Source: Patellaria atrata CBS 101060
Taxonomy: Eukaryota > Ascomycota > Dothideomycetes > Patellariales > Patellariaceae
DNA: 64,000 nucleotides
NCBI GenBank assembly: GCA_010093705.1
Contig: MU006091.1
Coordinates: 486,702-550,701 of the forward strand
Direction of reading: 5' to 3'
Shown here: positions 48,398-62,610 of the stretch, one piece after another
Numbering within the stretch: the first letter of the stretch is position 1
How the letters are laid out: each line of letters begins with the position of its first letter
Position numbers and translations under genes: made by a program
Notes under the pieces: model-generated
Told to the model about the DNA's origin: nothing
The model's input: the letters and a program-made list of their open reading frames with translations, nothing else
Database searches by the model: none

Positions 48398-50298
48398 TCA
48401 GTCCTCGTCCGAGTCCAGCATCATGCTATCTCCCCCTAATCCCGTCATCCGTCTTTCCTCATCATCTACCTGATCCTTATTAGCGCGCCTAGTCCTTCTC
48501 GCGGTCACGGCATCCCTCTTATTCGCACCGATCTTTCTCTCAAACTCGTCCTCTTCGCTCTGCCCCATGATCGCAACTATTTCGCTAGCCTCTAGCGCCT
48601 TGCTCAGCAATTCCGTGGCTATAGGATCTTGAGGGCTGACTGCAAGAGCCTCGTGCAATGCTACGACCGCACCCCAGCAATCACCCATTTCTAACAAAAC
48701 GAGACCTTTGGCGCAAAACATGCCTGCATCTTTGCCCCCTTGACGGAGAACTTCTTCGAATTGCTCCAGTGCGAGTTCATACTGATACTCGCGCCGGTAC
48801 GCATGTCCTAAATTTGCGCGCGTGGCAATCCAAGCCCGTGGGTCTGAATTTATCTGCTCAGCTAGGGTCAGAGCTAGCTTGAAGATCTTTATGGCCTCAG
48901 AACGATGGTCTTCGTGATAGAATACTACGCCGAGTTCGTTTAGAAGTAACGGATCCGTACTGCAAAGATCGTACGCCGTATTAAGGTATTCGTGCGCCAA
49001 AGGCATATTGTTGAGCTGCAGATTCTGCATTCCTAAAAAGAGTTGTGGGAGATGTGTGCCTTGGAACAGTCTTGCGGCAGTAGAATAAGCGGAGATGGCT
49101 TGATCGTGTTCCCCTTCCGCTGCAAAGGTATGTGCGAAGCCAATCCAAGCGGGGCCGTAGTGCGGATCCATCATCGAAGCTTTCGAAAAGAAGCGCCGAG
49201 CTTCCGCGATTCGGTTAATGGTTAGATAGTAAACGCCCACTGCAAGCCAGGCACAAGGTTCTGAAGGATGACGGTCGGCGAGATCGTGGGAGAGAAGGAA
49301 CAGCGCATTCTTCTCATTGAGTTCGTGCAGACAAGCGAGATGTATTGGAAAGGTATTGAAGTTATATTTATCTTTTGCAAGAATGGAGGTCGTGAGAGCG
49401 AGCGCTTCCTTGAAGCGACATTGGGTGAACAACAATTCTGCTTTTGCCAACAAAATATCTGGATTCTCTGACAAATTGTAGTGAGTTGACAATGTCTCAG
49501 TAGCTGTTGTAAACTCTTCAGGATGAGAGTATTTGGAAAGTCGTGTGGTATACAACATCCTAGTAAACTCGGCCGCCTCCTGGGATGATGAAGAATCGCC
49601 AACGGAGATGATGTCGAAGTTGAGACACTCCAAGAATTTCCATTCTTCCTGAGGAGACATTAAAGAGTTCTTCATGAGCTGATCGAAAGCTTCAAAACAC
49701 TGGACGTCAATGCGTACGGCATCTTTATAGCATTCCTTTGCTCGATCGAATGCGTTTTGTTTCGCGTAACAGACTCCGCGAAGATAGCACATGGCTGCTT
49801 CGAAACGTATGTTGGAGATATTCTCCTTATCGCGCTCCTCACTCCGATCGGCTCTCTCAAGCTTCTTCTCAGCCTTAGTTTGCTTAAACAGTCCATTCCG
49901 AGCACTGCCATCGAGATGTTGTAGTTTCCTTCGCGCACTTCCCGGGGCCGTTATTAGATGGGTGGGATTCTTGTCCCCTAATATATTTAGGGCTTCATCG
50001 AATTTTCCCTCCTTGACGAAGCAATGCGCTGCGAGATATTTACATGACGGGTTGTTGTTGATTAGGTCCTGTCGAGTTAGGAAACTCCGAGCGTGTGTAT
50101 AATTCCCGGTTGAGAAGTGAACCTGGGCCAGCCAGAACGCGTCCTTATCGTTGTCTTATACTATTAGCTGAAATGTATTCTAGAGCAGTGACACTACGTA
50201 CTTGTCAGCGCCAGTAGCTTGTCTCCTATAAAGATGGCCGACTCGTACTGATGTTTATTTAATGCATCCTGCCGCCAATCACGTAGAAACTTCTCCAT
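48398..50298 (-). CDS. CUT9: Anaphase-promoting complex subunit 6 (Cut9/Cdc16), TPR protein
   Basis: Subunit of the APC/C ubiquitin ligase that drives the metaphase-anaphase transition. Two exons, 50298-50202 and 50154-48398, give 617 aa. The protein is almost entirely tetratricopeptide repeats. The N-terminal MEKFLRDWRQDALNKHQYESAIFIGDKLLAL helps dimerise and bind partners in the family. Middle repeats are typical of Cut9: GVYYLTINRIAEARRFFSKA, YGPAWIGFAHTFAAEGEHDQ, LLLNELGVVFYHEDHRSEA and ANLGHAYRREYQYELALEQFE. A charged linker sits at about 110-150. The C-terminal 60 residues are Arg/Lys/Asp-rich and disordered, ending DSDED. Divergent from TRA1 across 706 bp. Confidence 0.93.
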
Positions 50299-51004
50299 GC
50301 TCGAATTAGAGAGAAAACTTGCATGAATGCGACCGTACTAAAATGTCGCTTTGCAAAATAAAAAGTAAGAAGTGTGACTATGGTGGAAATAAACTCCTGT
50401 GGTAACCTCTTTTCTAACCGCTGAAATGTCCCGCAAAACAACAACAGTACAGGGCAACCGCGGAGCTATGAAAGATATGTTTGGACGGTTTGGACAGTTT
50501 GGATCGTTTGTTGTATTTGGTAGACTTGACAAGGACCGGCCCTACAACTCTTGGTTCGCAGCCTGTTACCCTAAGTTTTGATTGGTTTAATGACTATCAA
50601 GCTCTTTCGGATTAACTAATGACCCTTGATGCTTCTGACTTCGTCAACTGCAACGCCCATTTCTCGTCTGTAAGGTCGCGTCCCATCATTTGCATTAAGC
50701 CTTCACAGGCCTTATATCTTTGCGCGCCCGCAGCTTCACCCAACCCAAAGTGCTCTTGATTTTTCTTCAGGCGGGCGGCGGTTGTCTGGTTCCGACTTTC
50801 ATGACTTTATGAAATTACCTCTATACTAATTAAACAACAACTGCGAATTCTTCGATGCTTTTCGCAGCAGCCTTTCACCATAAATCTTCTGACCTGCGAA
50901 CCAGTTCGAACCAGCAACGTCGACCCGACCTGCCTTGCCCGTTATATCTACCCACTATCTCACCGCCGAATTGAAAGGGAGCTTCTATAATTTGCCTAGG
51001 AACT
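50299..51004. promoter_or_regulatory. Divergent promoter region, APC6 / TRA1
   Basis: These 706 bp must serve both genes. An open frame at 50399-50581 (+) has Gly/Phe-rich low complexity (GRFGQFGSFVVFGR) and looks accidental. The TRA1 leader (50860-51004) is C/T/A-rich. No palindromic motif stands out. Confidence 0.5.
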
Positions 51005-54000
51005 ATGTCTTCCGAAAGAAATATGGAAGTCTATGCTGCAAAGCTAGATGACCCCAATCTTGGTGAGTTAGTTAAGATCCCTCAGGGACAAAGCTCAACA
51101 AGGCTTTATGATGCATTTTTGATGTGCTTGGATGTTTACTTATCCCTGTGCGCAGATATCAGATCTAAGATCACGTTTGCGACGGAACTCCGCGACAGTA
51201 TTGAGCTATGGTGTCAAGGCTCTACATACAATTCATTTTTACAGCGGCTAGTCCCTGTGTTTCTAAAGCTGCTTGATGGGCCACCGGTATTTATGAGCAA
51301 TGCTCCGGAGCAGGTATGGTCTTCGCTTCATAGCTGTGCAAAGCAAAACTCATTCTGATTCAACATGCCATATAGAGATTGCGTAACTGCATTTTCGAGA
51401 TTCTCCACCGATTACCAATGACCCCGGCCGACGCACTAGAACCATATGCGCCACGAATAGTGGATCAATTGATGGAACTGGTGAAAATTGAAAATGACGA
51501 TAATGCGGTGCTCTGTATGAAGACTATAATGGACTTTTGCAGACATCAACCGAAAGCTCTGCAAGAACGCGTACAATCATTTCTGGACCTAATTCAGGAG
51601 CTCTTTCTGACAATGGACCAAGCAGTTAGAGATACCTTCGATAGTCCAGCTTCCGCTGTCGCGCAGGCTATACCTTCTACACCAAACAATTCCCAGTACT
51701 CACAATCTCCAAGACCGGGTTCACCGGTTGCGTCGGTAACTTCCTCTGATCTAGGGAGTGAACAGTCGCAAGCTAGACCGTTGTTGAAGGGGATGCAGTC
51801 CTTCAAGGTTCTAGCAGAGTGTCCGATCATTGTCGTCTCCCTTTTTCAGTCTTATCGTAATTGCGTCCATAAGAACGTCAAGTTGTTCGTCCCCCTGATC
51901 AAGAATGTTCTATTGCTTCAGGCCAAACCACAGGAACGAGCTCATGCTGAGGCGAAAGCGCAAGGGAAGGTCTTCACTGGTGTCAGCAAGGAGATCAGAA
52001 ATCGAGCTGCCTTTGGTGACTTCATCACGATGCAAGTCAAGACGATGAGCTTTCTTGCGTACCTTCTCAGAGTATATTCGCAACAGTTGACGGACTTTCT
52101 GCCGACCCTACCAGATGTTGTTGTGCGGTTATTGAAAGATATACCAAGGGAAAAATCGGGCGCAAGAAAAGAGCTTCTGGTGGCAATTCGTCATATCATC
52201 AATTTCAATTTCCGGAAAATATTCCTCAAGAAAATTGATGAGTTGCTGGACGAGCGCACTCTTATTGGGGACGGTCTTACTGTTTACGAAGCCATGCGGC
52301 CGTTGGCTTATAGCATGTTAGCAGACTTGATCCATCATCTGCGAGAATCTTTGTCTCGAGAGCAAATTCGCAAGACCGTCGAGGTTTATACGAAGAACTT
52401 GCATGACAGCTTTCCGGGCACTAGCTTCCAAACAATGAGCGCAAAGCTACTCCTCAACATGGCCGAATGTATTGCAAAACTAGAGCCGAAACAGGATGCG
52501 CGATACTTTCTTATCATGATACTTAATGCGATAGGAGACAAATTCGCTGCTATGAACAGACAATACAAGAATGCTGTCAAGCTTTCCGAGCAGTATACAC
52601 CACTCTCTATAGAAGCTGCTCCGGAAAACTTTCTCGCCGACAAGGATAGACCACCGGATTGGGACGAGATCGATATATTTAGTGCCACCCCCATCAAGAC
52701 TACTAATCCAAGAGAGCGTAGTTCGGACCCAATCGCGGATAATAAGTTCTTGTTTAAGAATTTGCTTCATGGGCTTAAGAATTTGTTCTACAATCTTCGA
52801 GCTTGCAATCCACCCCAGATTAAGCAGGAAATTGAGACTGCTAGTGCGCCGGCAAATTGGCATGAGGTCTCATTTGGATATAATGCGGAAGAGGTGGAAG
52901 TTCTAATCAAACTATTCCGTGAAGGTGCTCGCGTTTTCCGCTATTACGCCACAGATAAACCAGGGAACGACAGTCAAGCATTGAACGCGAGCGAACTAAT
53001 CGCAAATCCCCATATGATGTCGAGTAATAAAGAGGAAAAAGAATTGCTGGAATCGTTCGCCACAGTGTTCCATCACATTGATCCAGCTACTTTTCATGAA
53101 GTCTTCCAATCGGAGATACCGCATCTGTATGATATGATGTTTGACCATGCTGCTTTATTGCATGTACCGCAATTTCTACTGGCGAGCGAAGCAACATCGC
53201 CCAGTTTTGCTGGCATGCTTCTGCAGTTCCTCATGGGAAAACTAGAGGAAGTTGGTACATCTGACACGAAAAAGTCATCTATTCTCTTACGACTATTTAA
53301 ACTGTCCTTCATGGCCGTCACTCTCTTTTCGTCGACAAACGAGCAGGTACTTCTACCACATGTTACGAAGATAGTCACACAGTCGATCAAGCTGTCAACC
53401 ACAGCTGAGGAGCCAATGAATTATTTCTTACTCCTAAGATCACTCTTTAGGAGTATCGGTGGAGGTCGTTTCGAGCATCTCTATAAAGAAATTCTCCCTC
53501 TTCTGGAGATGATGCTTGAGGTGCTAAACAATCTTCTCCTAGCTGCGCGCAAACCTACTGATAGGGACTTGTTCGTGGAACTCATCCTCACAGTTCCTGC
53601 ACGCCTAAGTAATCTGCTTCCTCATCTGAGTTATCTCATGAGGCCTCTCGTTGTCGCGCTCCGTGCTGGCTCTGAGCTTGTTGGCCAAGGTTTAAGGACG
53701 CTAGAACTTTGCGTAGACAATCTCACCGCGGACTACTTAGATCCGATAATGGCTCCAGTCATCGACGAACTAATGGCAGCACTATGGGAGCACCTGAAGC
53801 CAAATCCTTACAGTCATTTTCATGCTCATACTACTATGCGCATCTTGGGAAAGCTTGGTGGTCGCAACAGAAAGTTCCTCACTGGACCACCTCAGTTAGA
53901 ATACAAGAACTTTGCGGATGACGAGCCCAGCTTTGATCTCCGACTAATTGGATCAACTAAGGACAAACCTTTCCCTTCGACCATCGGGATTGAACATGCT

Positions 54001-57000
54001 ATTTTAAAGATAATGGAGGTTCCTAAGAACCCCAAGGAGAAAAAGTCAGACGCATTCCACAAGCAACAAGCGTTCAAACTCGTAGCTGCGCAACTCAAAT
54101 TGCAAATTGGTGCAGATACGTTGCCTGAGGATTTTGCACAACTTGTTCGTCTACAAGCTAATGATCTCTGCGCAAGGAAGTTCGATGTTGGCCAAGATCT
54201 CATGAGCATCTCGGAGCGAGATAAGTCATCCGCAAAGAAAGATTTCCAGCAAGAGACCATGAAAAAGCTTCTGAAGGCATGTTTTATTGCTGTATCCGTA
54301 CCGGAGCTTAGAGAAGAAGCTAATTCTATGATCACTAATTTGTGCCGTCATTTCACCCTGCTAGAAATTGGACGGGCCCTAGCGCAAGCCAAACACGACC
54401 GGAAGCACTTTGATGTCAAGTCCGGAGAAGGACCTGTTGTTATTGATAGTAGAGTGATCGCTGATGCTATCTCGGAATCTCTCGCGTCCGATATTCCGGA
54501 AGTTAGGGATGTAGCAGAAAGGGCAATTGTCGAAATTCGGGATGCAGCGGTGGTCATCTTCGGTTCTGCCGAGAAAATCGACACGCTCCCATTTTTCCTC
54601 CATATTGCGCGCACCTTCATTCACAATTGCCATCAGGAGGAGTGGTTCACCAAATCTGGGGGGACTTTAGGAATTGAGATTGTATGCACCAAACTGGGAT
54701 TAAGCGATGCGTGGATCAATGAGCTACATCTCCAATTCGTTCGTGCGTTAATGTATGTCATGAAGGATATGCCCCAGGATCTGTCTGCTCGAACTCGAAA
54801 CCAAGCTCAAGCAACCCTTGAGACCCTACTTCAACGCTGCAAATTTATGTCCAAGGATGATCTTAGCAAACCCCAAAGCAAGCTCTACCAGTTATGTGGA
54901 TCTCTCATATATGAACTAGCCCACATGAACAGACATGTCCGGGAGATGGCACAAAAAGCATTTGCTTTAACGGCAGAAGTTGTCGGCGTAGAGGTGCACG
55001 AGCTTATGATGCCAGTCAAAGATCGATTGCTCAATCCTATCTACAACAAGCCGCTTCGAGCTCTTCCCGTCTCGGTTCAGATTGGATATGTTGATGCGAT
55101 AACATTCTGCCTGAAGATTCCGCACAACATGCTTGAACTCAATGAGCAACTCCAGAGACTACTAATGGAATGTTTAGCGTTAGCAGATGCCGAAGATGAA
55201 CTCCTCGCGAACAAGCCTACAGAGCAGCGAAATGCCGAAGCTATCGTCCAACTTCGAGTCGCGTGCCTTCGGCTCTTGTCTCTTGCGCAAAATCTTCCTG
55301 AATTCAACGCTTCTCCACCCAACCAGAGCCGTCAAAGAATCATCGCGATCTTCTTCAAGTCCCTGTACTCCAAATCACCCGATGTAATTGAAGCAGCGTA
55401 CTCTGGTCTGCAATCCGTACTCACGGCTACCAGCAAACTCCCGAAAGACATCCTACAGGGCGGCCTACGGCCAATTCTAATGAATTTGCAAGATCCACGA
55501 AAGCTCAGCGTAGAAGGATTAGAGGGCCTTGCTCGACTCCTTAAACTTCTGACTAACTACTTCAAGGTTGAAATCGGGTCAAGGTTACTAGATCATATAA
55601 AGACAATTGCAGATCCTACGGCGTTGCAAAAGATTTCGTTCACTCTTATCGAACAGAACCGTCAGATGAAGATTATCGCAGCTATCTTCAACGTGTTCCA
55701 CCTTCTGCCCCCGGCCGCTATTTCTTTCCTTGAACCTCTGGTTAAGAAGATCATGAAGCTTGAGACATCTCTGAGAAGGACACATTTCAGTCCCTTTAGA
55801 GAACCCCTACTCAAGTATTTGAATCACTATCCTAAAGAATCTTGGACTTTCTTCGCTCCTTTACTTAAAAACCACGCTGATGGTCGATTCTTTGCACAGA
55901 TTCTAGCAGATCCAAGCAGTCGTCCACTACGTGATGTTGTTATCCAGGATGTTCCGGGGCTTTTGAAAGCTTTTCAAGTGAATGACGAGAAAGAGAAATG
56001 GCCTGCTGCTATCAACGGTATCCATGTCGCGTTCGCAATCTCGAACTTCCCCGAACATAATTCGTGGCTGGTTAATAACGATAATCTTCGTAAAGGATTA
56101 TTTGAAGCAGGTAAAGGACTTGAAATCCGGTTTCGACAGAATACGATTGATCCCTCGTTGCGTCTTGCAGCAGAGCAGGCTGGAGAACATGTTATGAGAG
56201 TCTTCACAGTATATCTCGCCCAGGAGCCGAATAATCTGGACTCTTTCTTCGATGTAGTCGAGGCCGTTACCGCTGAAGAGCTGCGAATGTCTTCCGCATT
56301 TATTCAGTTTATTTACAGCGAGATGATTTCCAACCATTCAGTGGAGTATTGGCGGACGCTTGTGCTAAGATCCATCGAGGTCTACACTGGCCGCAATACG
56401 TCCCAGAAAGCAAAGACTTTCGCCTTTCATTATATCGTAAATCCTATTTTTGCGATGGATGTGAAACGAAATTGGGACTCTCTCTTTGGACTTACCAAAG
56501 GCACGAAGTTAATGGACAAGAGCATGACTGAAGCGATACACAACCGTCTTTGGCGACCACAATCCTCAAGCGAATCAACAGAAGAAAGCGGTCAACTAGG
56601 TGTAGACCACTCTCGTATGGAGTTGTTGCAACTAACAACGATGTTGATCAAATATCACCACAACCTAATATCAGAAACCAGAAAGGATGTCATCAAATTT
56701 GGTTGGAATTATATCAGGCTTGAGGATGTAATCAACAAACATGCAGCATATGTTCTGATTGCATACTTCATTGCTCAATATGAGACACCTCATAAAATCG
56801 CCGTCCAAGTGTACAGTGCTTTACTTAGAGCGCACCAGAATGAAGGCCGTTCCTTAGTAACTCAAGCGCTTGAACTCCTAGCTCCGGTGCTAAAGAAGAG
56901 AATTGGTGGAGGGGACGCAAAAGTCAACATGTGGGCGCGAATTCCTCGAAAGATTTTGAGCGAAGAGAGCTCTAACCTTCAGCAACTGATGTGCATTTTC

Positions 57001-60000
57001 AATTTCTTCGTCAGGCATACAGATCTCTTCTATGAGGCCAGGGAGCAACTCGCCCAGATAATTATACCGGCACTCCAGAAGATTGCAGCACCACCGAACC
57101 CTTCTAATGAAAGCAAAAGGATTGCTCTTAACCTGATCAATTTGATCTGGCAATGGGAGGAGAGAGCTGCGAAAGAATCCGTCTCTTCACCAGACCGCTC
57201 TAATAAGTCTCCCTCGAAGCGTAAGGTAGATGGTGCTCCAGTACCTTCATCGAGTAATTTGGGTTCTCGAAACTTTGTCGCTCCCGCTCCTATTCGAATG
57301 ATGTTAATCAAATATATGATCACTTTCATTATTTCCTTACCCGAACGTTATCCGACAACGTCTTCGAAACTCAAAGAGCAGCACTCTACCCACCACATGC
57401 CACCCCAGTCGACAGAAGTCTGTCGAAAATCTGTCCAGCTTCTTCGTAATCTTTTGTCCCCTCCTTACTGGACTGATCTAGATGTTGACCCTATTCTCCA
57501 GAAACAGATAGAGTTAGTTCTCACCTCGGAGCTCAAGGGAGATGACAAACCCGAGGCTTGGACTACAAGAATCATCAATACTCTCCAGGTACTGAAGGTC
57601 ATCCTTAATGTGAAATCTGACGATTGGGTTCTGAATAGAATGTCACATCTTCAAAAACTTTGTGAGAAACCTCTTCGCATGGACAATCCAGAAGTTCAAG
57701 ACTGCCTTCATGACAATGATTCCGAGATTGGGGATGAAGCACGCCCAACTCTCCAGTATCAGCCTCTCGTAAAGCGGATCTTAGACGTGATGCCTGAGGT
57801 AAATATCGAGGATGAGGACCCGACGGAGACCCCATCCACCGAATTTGTAAACTTCTGTGGAATAGTAGCTACCGAGACTTTGTCTAATGGAAGCCATGTT
57901 CCCGCGGTAAATCTATTGTGGACTTTATGTCAAAGGCGGCCCGATGAGATTGATCAGCACCTTCAACATCTCATGAAGGCGCTACACTCAAAACTCGCGA
58001 AAGAACACCTTTCAGCCAACATCCCAGCGCAAGGTCAAGCAGCTATGGCACCAAACCTGAGACCGGATACTCAAAGCAGCGCCCCTCCTGATCCCTTTGA
58101 ATTTCAGATCCAGATCAGTTTAATTCTCAAAGTGATTGATACAATGTCCGCCCGGATGAATTCACTAGGCGACCAACGGCGACCGTTCCTGAGCGTTTTG
58201 GCTTCTCTGGTTGAAAGATCTCAAAGTAATGAAGTATGCCTCAAGATTCTATCCCTAGTCGAGAACTGGATTTTCCATTCAACTGAGGTTTTACCTACTC
58301 TAAAGGAACGCGTTGCTGTTTTGCACAAGATGCTGCTTTTTGAACAGAGACAGGATTCTACACTGTTGACTAAATTCCTCGATCTTGTCATACGTATTTA
58401 TGAGGACCCAAAGATTATGCGCAGCGAGCTTACTGTCCGTCTCGAACATGCCTTTCTTATTGGTACCAGAGCTCAGGATGTTGAAATGCGGAACCGTTTC
58501 ATGACTATTTTTGATCGAAGTATCAGTCGTAGCGCGAGTAGTCGTCTGAAATATGTCATAGCTTCGCAGAACTGGGATACCTTGCAAGACAGTTATTGGC
58601 TCAACCAAGTTATTCAGCTACTTTTCGGATCGATAGAGATGAATCCCGCCCTCAAATTACACGAAGAAGACTTCAAAACAATCCCGGCGTCTACTCTATT
58701 TAATACTTATTCCAAGGATTCGCGTCTTTCCGATCTGGTGATTGACGATCAACTCGACTCGTTCGTTGCAAGCCACCGTCGATTTTGCCTTTCACTTGGC
58801 GACGTTAAGATTCGTGACATTCTGGAGCCTCTCGGCCAACTACAGCATACGAGTAAAGAACTTGCACACAAGATATGGGTTCCACTTTTCGGAATGTTTT
58901 GGCATGCGCTGCCGAAGGAAGATCGTCCCTCATTCCAAAAGGACATAGTGGGCCTACTCACAAAAGACTACCATACAAGACAGATCGATCAGAGACCGAA
59001 TTGTGTCCAGACACTTCTGGAAGGCTGCGTATCTGCCAAACCCCGCTTAGCGTTCCCTCCTCATATCATGAAATATCTTGCTCGAACATATAGCGCTTGG
59101 TATACGGCAACAACATATCTGGAAAACTCTGCGAATGACCCCATTGTAGATACCCCACTAGTTCGTGAGAGCAACCTAGACTCGCTTCTTGAGATTTATG
59201 CTGGCTTAGAGGAGCAGGATCTGTTCTATGGCACATGGAGGCGGCGATGCGAATACATCGAGACGAATGCAGCCCTTTCATACGAACAGAACGGAATGTG
59301 GGATAAAGCTCAGGAGATGTATGAGATGGCACAGATCAAAGCTCGAACTGGGACTCTACCCTTTTCTCAGGGCGAATATATGCTTTGGGAGGATCATTGG
59401 GTTCAGTGTGCACAGAAACTACAACAATGGGAAATTCTGAGTGACTTCGCTAAGCATGAGAATTTTAACGACCTAACACTGGAATCGACATATCGGGCCA
59501 TCGAATCCTGGAGCAATGCTGAGCAGAGGGAACAATATGATTCAATTATCAAATCCGTTTCGGACGCTCCGACTCCTCGGCGTGTGTTCTTCCAAGCGTT
59601 CATGTCCTTATTGAAACTGCACAACAAACAAGAGACTCCACAGGAGTTCAACCGAATATGTGACGAAGCAATTCAGCTGTCTATTCGGAAATGGCATCAA
59701 CTACCAAAACGGATCACCAATGCGCACATACCCATCTTGCAAAACTTCCAGCAGCTAGTGGAGCTACATGATGCTAGCGTCATCTGCTCCAGTTTAGGTC
59801 AGACTACTTCAGGTAATTTGGATATCAAGTCCCAAGAGCTCAAACTCTTGCTTACTACGTGGCGTGATCGACTACCAAACTTCTGGGACGATATCAACGC
59901 ATGGCAAGGCCTAGTCACTTGGCGTCAACACATATTCCAACTAATCAATGGTGTCTATCTCCATCTCATTCCGCAAAACCAAGGTGGTGCGACAAGTAAT

Positions 60001-62610
60001 TCTTTCGCCTACCGAGGTTACCATGAGACTGCTTGGATAATCAACAGATTCGCACATGTTGCTCGTAAACACAACTTGCCAGATGTCTGTATCGCGCAGC
60101 TGAGCCGCATCTATACTCTGCCGAATATCGAAATTCAGGAAGCTTTCCTGAAGTTACGGGAACAAGCAAAATGTCACTACAGGAACCGATCGGAACTTCA
60201 AAGCGGCCTTGATGTCATCAACAATACCAACCTCAACTACTTTGGAGCTCAGCAAAAGGCAGAATTCTATACTCTTAAGGGCATGTTCTTGAACAAGCTC
60301 GGGCAGACGGAAGAAGCCAACGATGCTTTTGGAAGCGCTCTGTATTTCGACATCAAGCTCCCTAAAGCATGGGCCGAATGGGGTTATTACAATGATATGC
60401 TCTTCAAGGAAAATCCCTCACAAATAGACAAAGCAAATTCTGCGATTAGTTGCTACCTCGAAGCTGCAAGTCAGTACAAAAACGGCAAATCTCGAAAATT
60501 ACTAGGAAGGATTCTGTGGCTTTTAAGCCTGGATGACTCTAATCGCACTCTTGCCTCTGCATTTGAAGCTTTCAAGGGCGATACGCCGATATGGTACTGG
60601 ATTACATGGATTCCTCAGCTTCTCGGCAGTCTCTCTAGACAGGAAGCTCCTATCGCTCGAGTCATCCTTGGCAAACTTGCAAAAACCTATCCGCAGGCTT
60701 TGTTTTTCCAGCTTCGCACAACTCGAGAAGATATGCACGTCATCCGTAAGCAACAGGAAGCAAAAGAAGCGAAGGAGAAGCGCCAGAAGCAAGTTCAAGG
60801 TACTCCCGATGTCAAACAAAGTTCTCCTGAACGGTCGTCCACTGCTTCAGGTGCTGGTACAAGGCCTGGAACGGCGAACGGAGAGAATCAGGCCAACGGT
60901 GTGCAAACGACGCCGAAACAAGAGGGGAATGGGGCTTCCACTCCCAACGGTGCTACTGGTGCAGCATCTCCTGAAACCCCGAAGAAACCATGGGATTACA
61001 CGGAAGAGATCATGGCTTCACTCAAGACTGCATTTCCACTACTTGCTTTATCAATGGAAACTATGGTTGACCAGATCCACAAGCATTTCAAGTGTCCTCC
61101 AGATGAGGATGCGTATAGATTGATAGTCGCTTTACTCAATGATGGTATGACATTCGTTGGCCGATCACCTACTAACTACGGGCCCGATGTCCATCTACCT
61201 AGCTCTACCGAAGCAAACATTACCCGCTTTGCTGAGTCTGTTCTTCCTGCGCATATCCGAAAGGCGTTCGAGGCCGATTTTGTTACTAAGAAACCGACTA
61301 TGTACGAGTACATCCAGAAGTTAAGGAAATGGCGCGCTAGATTTGAAGAAAAACTTGACAGGCGGACTCTTATCCACCCTTTCGAAGCGTACAGTCCACA
61401 CTTGAGCGAATTTAGGTTCCAAAAATTCGATGAGGTTGAAGTACCTGGACAGTACTTGTTACACAGGGATAAGAACCAAGACTTCGTGCGTATTGAGCGC
61501 TTTGCGTCGAAGGTCGACCTTGTTCGTGGCATTGGTTACAGCTATAGAAGAATTAGGATCTTGGGTCATGATGGAAGCGTCCACCCGTTCGCTATACAAA
61601 ATCCTGCTACTAGACATTCGCGACGAGAGGAAAGAATTATGCAGCTATTCAGGATATTCAATGGCGTCTTGAGTAAGCGCAAGGAAAGCCGTCGGCGTAA
61701 CCTTCAGTTTAACTTACCTCTCATGGTTCCTCTTTCTCCTGCTGTTCGCATCGTGCAGGATGACGCTTCATACATCTCTCTCCAAGGAGTCTATGAGGAC
61801 TCATGTCGCCGTCATAGTATTAATAAGGATGATCCAGTGTTGTTCACAGTCGAGAAGCTGCGTCAACTTATGCCAGTAAGTCTTCCATATCCTGTTCAAC
61901 GAGCATTCACTAACCATGCCATCCAGCGCAACATGGAACAGGCAAATGCCATCCGCCTGGAGACGTTCATCGCCATTCAAGAGCGCTATGTCAGCCACAG
62001 CCTTGCGCTCGACTATTTCCGGGACATATACCCCACCTTTGCAGACTTCTGGCTTTTCCGCAAGACATTCAGCTATCAGTTTGCAGCATTGACATTCATG
62101 ACATACATCATGCATATGCATACTCGTTATCCGCACAAGCTGTCCATCTCACGGGCAACCGGCAATGTCTGGGGTTCGGAGCTTGTCGCATCGCTGGCAG
62201 GCACTAAACCGACGTTCCACAATCCCGAAGCCGTGCCCTTCCGTCTAACACCCAATCTCCAGACGCTCATGGGCCCTCTGGCAACCGAAGGCATATATGC
62301 CCCTACTATCATGGCCATCGCTCGGTGCCTCACTGAACCAGAAGGCGAGCTTGAGATGCAGCTCTCGATTTTCATCCGCGACGAGATGATGCTGTGGTAC
62401 ACACAACAGCACCGTCAGCAAGCGGCAGATGGACAGCTGAGGGAAAATGTCCAGATGAACAGCGATCTGGTGGTCAAGCGGGCGGTCAGCCTGGCACAAC
62501 CTCCGAACGGGAATCTACCGGCGAACCAGACAGTTGTAGATTTAATTGCTTGTGCCGTCAATCCTACGAAACTTTGTCAATTAGATGCGCTTTGGATGCC
62601 GTATTTATAG
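51005..62610 (+). CDS. TRA1: Tra1, pseudokinase subunit of SAGA and NuA4
   Basis: Giant activator-binding scaffold of the SAGA and NuA4 histone acetyltransferase complexes (homologue of TRRAP). Two exons, 51005-51313 and 51376-62610, give about 3847 aa, close to the yeast length (3744). The first about 2600 residues are HEAT repeats. The FAT region lies roughly at 2620-3230, with the TPR-like [20 protein letters not shown] text. A Gly/Thr/Asn/Pro-rich linker (about 3245-3310) precedes the PI3K-like fold. In the kinase-like domain the catalytic loop reads [20 protein letters not shown] (about 3680-3700), lacking the DRxxxN and DFG residues of active kinases, as in all Tra1. The C-terminus [18 protein letters not shown] is the FATC motif. 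The ATG at 51005 starts exon 1; the 62-nt intron has GTATGG and ATATAG ends. Confidence 0.97.

Noticed and set aside
50399-50581. 60-codon frame in the APC6/TRA1 promoter
   Set aside because: Low-complexity Gly/Phe/Arg text with no family or expression evidence.
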